Source of the DNA: Flavobacterium noncentrifugens | GTDB taxonomy: Bacteria > Bacteroidota > Bacteroidia > Flavobacteriales > Flavobacteriaceae | NCBI RefSeq assembly: GCF_900100375.1 | Contig: NZ_FNEZ01000001.1 | Span: forward strand, 248,001 to 312,000 | Length of the DNA: 64,000 nt | Reading direction: 5' to 3' | Shown: positions 57,170 through 64,000 of the stretch, piece by piece | How the letters are laid out: the number at the start of each line of letters is the position of its first letter | Position numbering within the stretch: the stretch's first letter is position 1 | Translations under genes and position numbers: made by a program | The notes under the pieces: generated by a model | What the model saw: the letters and a program-made list of their open reading frames with translations, nothing else | Told to the model about the DNA's origin: nothing | Databases searched by the model: none

Positions 57170-58435
57170 TTATTCTGTTCTGAGTGCGTCGACGGGTTTG
57201 ATGCTGATCGCGATTTGTGCCGGAATGAAGCCTGCGAGCAAGCCTGAACCAACCAGGATCATTAACGCAATGAATACGACGCCAAGATTGACGCTCGGAT
57301 TCGCAAACATCATGTCTTCCGATGGCATCGAATCGAGCATCGCGTTGACTCCGGCGAGCAAACCTGTGGCTACTGCGATTCCGGCCATTCCGGCAATGAT
57401 CGTTAAAAATATGGCTTCGGTTAAAATTTGTGTACGGATCGCTGCGGGTGTAGCGCCAATGGCGCGCCGGATTCCGATTTCCTTGGTTCTTTCTTTAACG
57501 ACAATTAGCATAATGTTCGAAATTCCGATGACGCCCGAAAGCAACACCAAAGTTCCGACGAAATAAGCGATGAATTTCAAGATCAGGAACAAGCCCATGA
57601 CTTTGCTGAATTCGGCATACAAATCAAAATTCCCGATCGCGCGTTCATCATCGGGACTTATCGAATGCCGTGCTTTTAAGAAATCGAAAATGCCTTGCTT
57701 CAAATCGGTGATCGAAGCGCCGTCTTTAGCTGTGATAGCCATCCATCCTACGACATCGTTAAAATTAAAAGCCTGCTGGAAAGTCGAAAACGGAATGAAA
57801 ATATTTTTCTGTGCCGATTCTGCATTTCCGTTATTATTCCCTTTGGATTTATAGACACCGACGATCATAAAATTAACGCCGTTGACTTTGATGTAACTTC
57901 CTATGACTTCTTCACCTTTCAGATACATTTCATCAATCACACCTTGCCCGATTACAGCTACTTTACGCTTTCCATTAATATCGCCGTAATTGATAAAACG
58001 ACCTTTGGTAATGTCCATCGCTTCCTGTGAAGTCAGCTCGGGATAATCACCATAAATATTGTAAGCGCCTGTTTTTGTGCCGCGGATGACATTGTTCGAA
58101 CCTTCAAATCCGCCCAGCTGGTTTCTTGGGGAAACATAAAGCAGGTCGGGAAATTTACTTTTTAAGGCATCGACATCGTTGTTCTTAAAGTGAAACTGGC
58201 GGTTTTGAGGCAGGCCTTTATATGCTTTTGATGTGGATTGCGTCCACATGAACATCGTGTTTGTGGCAATTCCGGCAAATCCTTTTTTGACGCCGTTTTC
58301 AAGTCCGGTTCCGGCTGCAAGCAAGATCACCAGAATAAAAATACCCCAGAAGACACCAAAAGCCGTGAGCACCGTACGGAAAACATTTGCCGTCAACGCT
58401 TCGATAATTTCATTCCATTTATCCCTGTCAAACAT
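57170..58435 (-). CDS. MacB-type ABC transporter permease 2
   Basis: A 421-residue permease with one N-terminal helix (about 20-45), a large periplasmic MacB_PCD domain (about 50-265), and three C-terminal helices (FtsX-like region, about 290-420). MLIVVKERTKEIGIRRAIGATPAAIRTQILTEAIFLT is the conserved cytoplasmic coupling loop. Such permeases of the MacB/LolC type work by mechanotransmission, moving substrates held by an adaptor rather than crossing the membrane. It starts 2 bp after permease 1, to which it is clearly paralogous. Substrate unknown (drugs, lipoproteins or toxins are possible). Confidence 0.93.
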   Translation of the reverse strand: MFDRDKWNEIIEALTANVFRTVLTAFGVFWGIFILVILLAAGTGLENGVKKGFAGIATNTMFMWTQSTSKAYKGLPQNRQFHFKNNDVDALKSKFPDLLYVSPRNQLGGFEGSNNVIRGTKTGAYNIYGDYPELTSQEAMDITKGRFINYGDINGKRKVAVIGQGVIDEMYLKGEEVIGSYIKVNGVNFMIVGVYKSKGNNNGNAESAQKNIFIPFSTFQQAFNFNDVVGWMAITAKDGASITDLKQGIFDFLKARHSISPDDERAIGNFDLYAEFSKVMGLFLILKFIAYFVGTLVLLSGVIGISNIMLIVVKERTKEIGIRRAIGATPAAIRTQILTEAIFLTIIAGMAGIAVATGLLAGVNAMLDSMPSEDMMFANPSVNLGVVFIALMILVGSGLLAGFIPAQIAISIKPVDALRTE

Positions 58436-58437
58436 AA

Positions 58438-59682
58438 TTATTCGTCTCTTAGTGCTACAATCGGTTTTATTTTTGCGGCTCGGTATGCTGGGAAAAATCC
58501 TGCCAACGCCCCGGCGAACACGAGCAAGATCAGCGTCGTTATTGCTACACCAAAATCAACCTGCGGATTTAAAAAATACTCGCTTTTGATCATCGGCCCG
58601 GCGATTTCGAGCAACAGCAAACTCATCAGCAACCCGACAAACCCGGCAATCGTTGTAATGAAAATCGATTCGTGTAGAATCATTGCGATGATGGAAACCG
58701 GCGATGCACCAAGCGCTTTCCGGATCCCGATTTCCTTGGTTCGTTCTTTTACGATGATCAGCATAATGTTGCTTACGCCAACGACTCCGGCGATGATGGT
58801 ACAAATTCCGACCCACCAGAAAAAGAGCCTGATGTACAAATTTAAATCATAAAATTGCTTCGCTTCGACAACCGAATTGTGTACGCCTAGAGCGCTTTCA
58901 TCATCGGGCGCGATGGTATTTTTGCCTCTAAGCAATTGTTTTAAATCTTCGGTAAATTTTTCAGATTGTGCCAATGCTTCGTCGTAATTGTCTACTTTTT
59001 TTAGTGTATAAAATAAATTGCTGATCTTATCGCCGCCGCCAAAAACTTTCTGGGTCGTGCTGATCGGAAGGTAAATCCGGGTTTCTTCGCGTTCTCCAGC
59101 CGGATCACTGAATACGCCAACAACTTTGAACGGAATACCCTGAATCGTAATTTCTTCGCCTAACGGATTTTTATCCTTGAACAAATCCATTCTGATTTTT
59201 TCGCCGATGACGCCTACTTTCTCAAAATGCGCCACATCATTGTTATTGATGAAACGCCCTTGTGTAATCGTCGCATTTTCAATGAACTGGTAATCGGGAT
59301 ATGCGCCACGGTATTGGTAATTTCCGGTTTCTTTGCCATAAGCGACAGCGCCGTTCCAGAAGTTATAAGTTGAGGCTTTTTTATCGAGTTTCGGGCCGAA
59401 TTTCTGAACCGACATATTGTAATCGCTGTTGTGAAACTGGATCTGCCTTCCCGGATTTAGTCCTTTGTATTCTTTACCGGTAACGCCGCTCCAAACTTCA
59501 ATAATTCCGGCAGCATCGCGTTCAAATTGTTTTTCGATCCCGTTTTGAAGCCCTTTTCCAACGCCGAGTAAGATCACTAAAATGAAAATTCCCGATGCGA
59601 CAGAAATCCCGGTCAGGAAAGTCCGCAACTTGTTTTTGGCGATCGCCTCGAAAATTTCCTGCCAGCGCTCGATATTAAACAT
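58438..59682 (-). CDS. MacB-type ABC transporter permease 1
   Basis: A 414-residue permease of the MacB/FtsX type with one N-terminal helix, a MacB_PCD periplasmic domain (GAYPDYQFIENATITQGRFINNNDV, EITIQGIPFKVVGVFSD), and three C-terminal helices with IVKERTKEIGIRKALGASPVSIIAMILHESIF as the coupling loop. It overlaps the ATPase gene by 8 bases and is followed at 2 bp by its paralogue. Two different permease subunits sharing one ATPase gene suggests a heterodimer. Confidence 0.93.
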   Translation of the reverse strand: MFNIERWQEIFEAIAKNKLRTFLTGISVASGIFILVILLGVGKGLQNGIEKQFERDAAGIIEVWSGVTGKEYKGLNPGRQIQFHNSDYNMSVQKFGPKLDKKASTYNFWNGAVAYGKETGNYQYRGAYPDYQFIENATITQGRFINNNDVAHFEKVGVIGEKIRMDLFKDKNPLGEEITIQGIPFKVVGVFSDPAGEREETRIYLPISTTQKVFGGGDKISNLFYTLKKVDNYDEALAQSEKFTEDLKQLLRGKNTIAPDDESALGVHNSVVEAKQFYDLNLYIRLFFWWVGICTIIAGVVGVSNIMLIIVKERTKEIGIRKALGASPVSIIAMILHESIFITTIAGFVGLLMSLLLLEIAGPMIKSEYFLNPQVDFGVAITTLILLVFAGALAGFFPAYRAAKIKPIVALRDE

Positions 59683-60376
59683 AAGCCGAAATCCTTACTT
59701 GTTCTACCATTTTATCATCGATAATGAGTCCGTCTTTCAGGACCACATTTCTTTTGCACATCGCAGCAATATCAGGTTCGTGGGTTACGATCAGGATGGT
59801 TTTTCCTTCGTCGTTGATGCCCTGGATAAGTTCCATGACTTCATAAGAGGTTTTGGTGTCCAAAGCGCCGGTTGGCTCATCGGCCAATAATACTTTGGGA
59901 TGTGAAGCCATTGCGCGGGCGATCGCAACCCTTTGTTTTTGCCCGCCTGAAAGTTCGTTTGGCAAATGGTGCGAATGCGATTCGAGGCCGACTTTCTTCA
60001 AATAAGACATCGCGATCTCATTGCGCTCATTGCGCTTTACGCCTTGATAATACAACGGAAGCGCCACATTGTCGAGTGCACTTTTGTAATTGATTAAGTT
60101 GAAAGACTGGAAAATGAAACCCAGAAATTGGTTTCGGTATTTGGAAGCCACCGTTTCATTGAGGTTTTTGATCGGAACATTATCCAAAATATAACTTCCA
60201 GAATCGGCTTCATCGAGAATCCCGAGAATATTGAGCAAAGTCGATTTTCCAGAACCCGAAGAACCCATGATCGCAACAAGTTCGCCTTCTTTTACACTGA
60301 AATTAATTCCTTTTAAAACATGAAGCTCTGAACTTCCGGTTTTGTATGACTTGTGAAGGTCTTTAATTTCGATCAT
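59675..60376 (-). CDS. MacB/LolD-type ABC transporter ATP-binding protein
   Basis: A 233-residue ATPase. Walker A is [15 protein letters not shown], the signature is [17 protein letters not shown], Walker B is [12 protein letters not shown], and the H-loop His is in [10 protein letters not shown]. The subfamily is that of MacB, LolD and FtsE. Start ATG 60376 ([14 protein letters not shown]) is preferred over the extra codons upstream. It heads a transport operon: ATPase, two permeases, adaptor, TolC, adaptor, tsaB. The promoter was not clearly found. Confidence 0.94.
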   Translation of the reverse strand: MIEIKDLHKSYKTGSSELHVLKGINFSVKEGELVAIMGSSGSGKSTLLNILGILDEADSGSYILDNVPIKNLNETVASKYRNQFLGFIFQSFNLINYKSALDNVALPLYYQGVKRNERNEIAMSYLKKVGLESHSHHLPNELSGGQKQRVAIARAMASHPKVLLADEPTGALDTKTSYEVMELIQGINDEGKTILIVTHEPDIAAMCKRNVVLKDGLIIDDKMVEQVRISAYV

Positions 60377-60549
60377 GGTTTGTTGGTTTTGGCACAATAT
60401 TAAACGATTTTGTAAGTAAAATATTATAACAAAATGTTAATAAAAATTTCTTACAATAACTTCATAAGACTTCATGTTTGGGAAAATGTTACACAAAAAA
60501 GAAATTATATAGGTCGTTTGATTAATTTTACCCATCAATAAAAATCGCA

Positions 60550-61947
60550 ATGCAAAAAAAAATCTACCTGTTGTTTGTTTTATTCGGATTAACAATAATA
60601 TCGGGCTGTGGTTCTACCCAAAAAATCGCTGCTTTGAAGCCTGAGCCCGATGACGCTTCGCCTTTAGTGTATGAAAATACCACTTCATTTATTGATTTGC
60701 CGATTTCGATCAAACTCAAAGACATCGAAAACCAGACAAATAAATTGCTGACCGGACTGATTTACGAAGACAACAATATTGCCGATGACGATTATGAAGT
60801 CAGGATCTGGAAGCTTGCGCCGATTACTTTACAGAATGAAAAAGGAAAAATAAAGACAGTGCTTCCGTTGAAAGCGTATGTGAAATATAGAATTGGCACG
60901 AGTAAACTCGGAATCGCACTGTATGATACGCGTGAATTCAATTTAAACGGCGTGATTACATTGATTAGCGATGTGGGTTTAACCAATTGGAAACTGAATA
61001 CCAACACCGAACTCAAATCATTCGACTGGAATGAAAGTCCGTCGATCAACATCATGGGGAAAGCCGTTCCAATTACGTATGTGATCAATCCGACAATTCG
61101 TTTATTCAAATCGAAAATTGAAAAAAGCATAGACGATGCCATTGCAAAATCGATGGATTTTAAGCCAAATGTGCTTGATGCGCTTGAAAAAATCTGCCAG
61201 CCTTTCCAGATGAATGAAGCTTATGAGAGTTGGCTTCGCATTGTTCCTGTTGAATTGTACACGACCGAATCCAAACTCCAGAAAGAAACGATTTCGTTTG
61301 AAATGGGTTTAAAATGTACGATTGAAACGCTTATCGGGCAAAAGCCTGCAACCAAATTCGACCGCAATAAAATCGTGTTGAAACCTGTTGCAAAAATGCC
61401 TCAGGATATTACTGCGAATATTGTTGCGGTTTCAACATATCAAGACGCTTCAAAGATCATGACGAAGAATTTCGCCGGACAGGAATTTGGATCGGATAGC
61501 AAAAAAGTCAAAGTCCAAAATGTAAACATCTGGCATAAAGACGGCAAAATGATCATCGCTTTGGACTTGCTTGGAAGTATTAACGGAACGATTTACCTGG
61601 CCGGATTTCCGCAGTACAATGACCAGACGAAGGAAATATTTTTTGACAAACTCGATTATGCGATTGACACCAAAAGCAAACTGATGCGCACGGCAAACTG
61701 GCTGGCTTCGGGATATGTGTTGCGGAAAATACAGGAAAGCTGTAGGTATTCGATCAAGCCGAATTTGGATGAAGGCAAGCAAAATGTGATGCAATATCTG
61801 AAAAATTATTCTCCGATGCCGGGCGTTTTCGTGAACGGATTGATTGACGACATTCAGTTTCAGAAAATACAATTAACGAATAAAGCGATCATTGCGTTTG
61901 TAAAAATGAACGGCGCGGTGAGTATTACTGTTGACGGTTTGAAATAG
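60550..61947 (+). CDS. DUF4403 family lipoprotein
   Basis: A 465-residue protein with a lipoprotein signal MQKKIYLLFVLFGLTIISGC (Cys20). The mature part is a DUF4403 domain, a beta-rich fold that covers nearly the whole protein: SFIDLPISIKLKDIENQTNKLL..., with KSIDDAIAKSMDFKPNVLDALEKICQP in the middle and IDDIQFQKIQLTNKAIIAFVKMNGAVSI at the end. The family is broad in Bacteroidota and proteobacteria and may bind lipids or hydrophobic ligands in the periplasm, but the function is not known. It is divergent from the ABC operon. Confidence 0.87.
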   Translation: MQKKIYLLFVLFGLTIISGCGSTQKIAALKPEPDDASPLVYENTTSFIDLPISIKLKDIENQTNKLLTGLIYEDNNIADDDYEVRIWKLAPITLQNEKGKIKTVLPLKAYVKYRIGTSKLGIALYDTREFNLNGVITLISDVGLTNWKLNTNTELKSFDWNESPSINIMGKAVPITYVINPTIRLFKSKIEKSIDDAIAKSMDFKPNVLDALEKICQPFQMNEAYESWLRIVPVELYTTESKLQKETISFEMGLKCTIETLIGQKPATKFDRNKIVLKPVAKMPQDITANIVAVSTYQDASKIMTKNFAGQEFGSDSKKVKVQNVNIWHKDGKMIIALDLLGSINGTIYLAGFPQYNDQTKEIFFDKLDYAIDTKSKLMRTANWLASGYVLRKIQESCRYSIKPNLDEGKQNVMQYLKNYSPMPGVFVNGLIDDIQFQKIQLTNKAIIAFVKMNGAVSITVDGLK

Positions 61948-62017
61948 TTAAATCAATTAAAAATCTGGTTTAAAAACCGGCTTAAATTTAAATTTACCAG
62001 GTAATATAATGAAGTTT

Positions 62018-62248
62018 TTATTTTTTCTTTTTGTTCATCCGATACACCGCATAACCGATGCCGCCGACTAAAACATACGGAATCAGCATCAGATAAACGA
62101 TGCCGTCATTAACCGCTTCGCCTTTGGATTTATTGCCTTCGGTTTCGAGCGCCGCGCGGCACATCGCACATTGAGCATTTGCTTTTGGAGAAAATAAACA
62201 GGGAGCCAAAATCACAAAACTTACCGCAATAAATTTAACAAGCAGCAT
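62018..62248 (-). CDS. Small membrane-anchored periplasmic CxxC protein
   Basis: A 76-residue protein: signal peptide MLLVKFIAVSFVILAPCLFSPKANAQ, then Cys27-Ala-Met-Cys30 (QCAMCRAALE) in a short loop, a Gly/Asn/Lys stretch, then one C-terminal helix (IVYLMLIPYVLVGGIGYAVYRM) and Lys tail. Starts upstream (62302 or 62290) would translate simple repeats of GACTTTCGACTTT, so ATG 62248 is preferred. It follows the SCO and DUF420 genes on the same strand. The CxxC pair with an outer membrane-side position suggests metal or redox handling in cytochrome oxidase assembly; this is an inference. Confidence 0.7.
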   Translation of the reverse strand: MLLVKFIAVSFVILAPCLFSPKANAQCAMCRAALETEGNKSKGEAVNDGIVYLMLIPYVLVGGIGYAVYRMNKKKK

Positions 62249-62285
62249 TCTGACTTTCGACTTTTGACTTTCGACTTTCGACTTA
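62248..62285. repeat. Tandem GACTTTCGACTTT-type repeats
   Basis: Four copies of TGACTTTCGACTT-like units lie in the gap between the DUF420 stop and the small CxxC gene, running over the first bases before its start. They match the AAAGTCGAAAGTC units at 37615-37682. Confidence 0.7.
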
Positions 62286-62864
62286 AACATAATAAGGAGC
62301 AATCATTAAATAAACCACAACTCCCGTAACAGCGACATACAACCAGATCGGAAACGTAATCCTTGCAATTTTCCTGTGCCTGTCAAACCGCTGTGCCAAT
62401 GCCCGGACGTAAGTAACCAATACCAAAGGAACAATAATTATCGAAAGCACGATGTGTGTCAGTAAAATGAAAAGGTACAATCCGCGCGTCCAGCCTACGG
62501 TTGCTTTTTCGTTCAAATCCAATAATCCGTCATGGTTCGCATCTCCGAAAACAGCCGAAACTGCGGTCATGTGATATGCAATGTACATGACGAGAAAAGA
62601 AAGCGACAATGCAATAGCGGTTGTCATCAATTGTTGATGGCGTTTTTGGTTTCCGTTTTTGATTGAGATTACGCCGGCAATTAAAACAACAGCCGTAATT
62701 CCGTTGATCGTGGCGTAAATCGGAGGCAAAAAATTTAATGGCGTTACCTCGATTCCGAAATCCTTAAGCTTGACGCTGAATAAAACCGCAACCGCAACCG
62801 GAATAATGATCGAAATGGCAACGATCCATTTATTGTATTTATGTTCTGCAGATTGCTGTTCCAT
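62283..62864 (-). CDS. DUF420 membrane protein (cytochrome oxidase assembly-linked)
   Basis: A 193-residue membrane protein starting MEQQSAEHKYNKW (ATG 62864, overlapping the SCO stop by one base, TAATG). About five membrane helices follow: IVAISIIIPVAVAVLFSV, FLPPIYATINGITAVVLIAGVI, LMTTAIALSLSFLVMYIAYHM, LYLFILLTHIVLSIIIVPLVLVTYVRAL and ITFPIWLYVAVTGVVVYLMI. The DUF420 family is found beside SCO and terminal oxidase genes; conserved His in helix-boundary positions (HQQLM, YHMTAV, LTHIVLS) could bind heme or Cu. It is probably involved in cytochrome c oxidase assembly, unproven. Confidence 0.9.
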   Translation of the reverse strand: MEQQSAEHKYNKWIVAISIIIPVAVAVLFSVKLKDFGIEVTPLNFLPPIYATINGITAVVLIAGVISIKNGNQKRHQQLMTTAIALSLSFLVMYIAYHMTAVSAVFGDANHDGLLDLNEKATVGWTRGLYLFILLTHIVLSIIIVPLVLVTYVRALAQRFDRHRKIARITFPIWLYVAVTGVVVYLMIAPYYV

Positions 62865-63550
62865 TATTCTTCGAGTAAAATTGCGATGTCCTGCTGAATG
62901 GCCTTTACGCCTTCTTTTTCGATGCCGTCGTAATATAAAATCGGGTTTCCTGATGTATCTCTTCTGCAACGGATGTTTCCCTTTTTATCCACTAAAGCAA
63001 ATAAACCTGAATGCTCAAATCCGCCGTTTACTTTAGCATTTTCGCCTGCATATTGGTTGAAGCCTTTGTTGGCAATATCATAAATGTAGGCTTTGTCGCC
63101 AGTCAGAAAATGCCAGTTTGAAGATTTTACGCCCAATAAATCGGCGTGGGATTTTAAAACGGCTGGCGTGTCATTTTCCGGATTGATGGTAATCGATACC
63201 TGACCAAAATTCGGGTTTCCAAAGAATTTATTCTGGATGTCGATCATGTTCATGTTCATCTTCGGGCAGATGGATGGGCAGGTTGTGAAGAAAAATTCCA
63301 ATACATAAACCTTTCCGGCATAATCAGCGTTTGTGATCGTTTTGTTGTTCTGGTCGGTCAGCTGGAATTTCGGAGCGGGCTTTATCGTTAGCAATTTTGC
63401 GTCGGATTTTCCATTGTTTGAAATGTTGTCCAATCGATCGCCTTTGACGATGTCGTTTCCTTTCACGCGTTCGATGATCTTCGGAACGGCATAAATTCCG
63501 AAAATCAAAATGACCAGTGAAATTCCGATGTATGATTTATTTTTAAGCAT
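62864..63550 (-). CDS. SCO family copper-delivery protein
   Basis: A 228-residue thioredoxin-fold protein that inserts copper into the CuA site of cytochrome c oxidase. A membrane anchor at residues 7-22 is followed by the thioredoxin fold with Cys91-x3-Cys95 (TTCPSICPKM) and His180 (FEHSGLFALVD), the three copper ligands of SCO proteins. The domain starts KFQLTDQNNKTITNADYAGKVYVLEFFFTTCP. It faces the periplasm. The gene overlaps the DUF420 gene by one base and follows an uncharacterised gene by 3 bp. Confidence 0.94.
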   Translation of the reverse strand: MLKNKSYIGISLVILIFGIYAVPKIIERVKGNDIVKGDRLDNISNNGKSDAKLLTIKPAPKFQLTDQNNKTITNADYAGKVYVLEFFFTTCPSICPKMNMNMIDIQNKFFGNPNFGQVSITINPENDTPAVLKSHADLLGVKSSNWHFLTGDKAYIYDIANKGFNQYAGENAKVNGGFEHSGLFALVDKKGNIRCRRDTSGNPILYYDGIEKEGVKAIQQDIAILLEE

Positions 63551-63553
63551 GTT

Positions 63554-64000
63554 TTAGTCTTTAAATTCCTGTTTGGTTGCGTTGTGGTTCTTTTTGAGTG
63601 CCGCGCGGTATTCGTATAATACGATCTTGAAATCGTCGAGCATTTGGTTGCTCAGATCTGCAGGATGAAACGTACTGTAAGCATCTTTGTAATCCTCTTT
63701 GCCATTTCTTCCGCGAAGGTTCCTTTCCTTATCGATAATCACGACGTTTTCGGTTCCGAGGTCTTTATTGAGGTTTTCCCTGAGTTTGAGTTTGGAATAA
63801 TAATTTGAAATTTCCTCGGGCTTGGCAAAGATGAAATGCCATTGGCTCATATCGGTCGTAGCTCCGAGGGCATCTACAATTTTCTGCGCGTCCTGTTCTT
63901 TTCCAACAGGACAAATCATGACAAATTGCAAATCGTTAAACGTATGGTATTGCTGGTAAATTTTCTCGTTAAGGTTGAAAAGGTTGCCGCGGTTTTTCAT
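63554..64000 (-). CDS. Conserved flavobacterial protein beside SCO (5' end beyond window)
   Basis: The visible 148 residues run to the window edge, so the N-terminus may lie outside; a signal or membrane anchor is expected beyond. The text contains a thioredoxin-like alternation (LQFVMICPVGKEQDAQKIVDALG, WHFIFAKPEEISNYYSKLKL, VVIIDKERNLRGRNG) with the VIIDKERNLRGRNG strand seen in SCO-like proteins, but only one Cys (ICP) and no CxxxC pair. It is likely a divergent SCO relative or oxidase-cluster protein. It is 3 bp upstream of the SCO gene and probably in one operon. Confidence 0.7.
   Translation of the reverse strand: MKNRGNLFNLNEKIYQQYHTFNDLQFVMICPVGKEQDAQKIVDALGATTDMSQWHFIFAKPEEISNYYSKLKLRENLNKDLGTENVVIIDKERNLRGRNGKEDYKDAYSTFHPADLSNQMLDDFKIVLYEYRAALKKNHNATKQEFKD

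Noticed and set aside
62249..62302. Upstream extension of the small CxxC protein
   Set aside because: Those codons translate simple GACTTTCGACTTT repeats and would bury the signal peptide.
1..64000. CRISPR arrays, insertion sequences, prophage, rRNA, riboswitches
   Set aside because: No regularly spaced direct repeats, transposase or integrase genes, phage structural genes, rRNA sequence or recognisable riboswitch consensus was found. The holin-like protein at 34825 belongs to a chromosomal family and has no phage context.

Overview
This window looks like chromosome from a member of the Flavobacteriia, most likely Flavobacterium or a close relative. The base composition is AT-rich. Likely -7 boxes have the Bacteroidota form TAnnTTTG. 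The gene set is typical of the group: an S46 peptidase, PorP/SprF, a PorG-like protein, DUF6089, SCO/DUF420, DUF4403, GH3, an HPPK-deoxynucleoside kinase fusion, and the order pdxJ / CBS / nadK / porG-like / uppS / bamA / ompH / ompH / murI. No rRNA, CRISPR array, insertion sequence, prophage or obvious horizontally acquired island was seen. Most of the window is vertically inherited core genome.

Layout. 1-6.5 kb: the tail of fabD, galE, a DegT-type aminotransferase, waaA, a GNAT acetyltransferase and an S46 dipeptidyl-peptidase. 6.6-11.8 kb: small low-complexity lipoproteins and secreted proteins, an SDR, a DUF892 ferritin-like protein, a very acidic disordered protein, an AraC regulator with a single-domain response regulator, and a DUF1508 protein; this resembles a stress-response neighbourhood. 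11.8-16.1 kb: an operon of an ankyrin-repeat protein, DUF2271 and a PepSY-flavodoxin-reductase fusion, likely an extracytosolic flavin electron-transfer module. 16.2-16.4 kb: tRNA-Gly and tRNA-Leu with their own promoter and terminator. 16.5-31.1 kb: mutS, a DUF1573 protein, a SpoU-type methyltransferase, folK-dNK, sppA, an AsmA-like protein, a DUF2797 protein, GH3 and a TonB-dependent-receptor-like barrel. 31.3-36.8 kb: clpX, clpP and tig, then a small membrane protein, an alpha/beta hydrolase and pdxJ. 36.9-45.3 kb: the envelope biogenesis cluster listed above. 45.3-53.2 kb: gamma carbonic anhydrase, an orphan PorP/SprF, an Nfu-type protein, a DUF255 thioredoxin-domain protein, an LEA-like repeat protein, mscS, an unknown secreted protein and tsaB. 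53.2-60.4 kb: a MacAB-TolC-like export operon with two adaptors and two permeases, ending in tsaB. 60.5-64 kb: a DUF4403 lipoprotein and a cytochrome-oxidase-assembly-like set (SCO, DUF420, a small CxxC protein and a partial gene at the edge).

The most interesting non-coding content is a set of dispersed intergenic repeat families that form imperfect hairpins, an inverted repeat lying over the tig-clpP promoter, and a sigma-54-like promoter in front of an Ala-rich lipoprotein. On the protein side the best leads are the flavinylation-like motif in the DUF2271 protein beside the PepSY reductase, and the small CxxC protein in the SCO/DUF420 set. No wholly new defence or mobile system was found.
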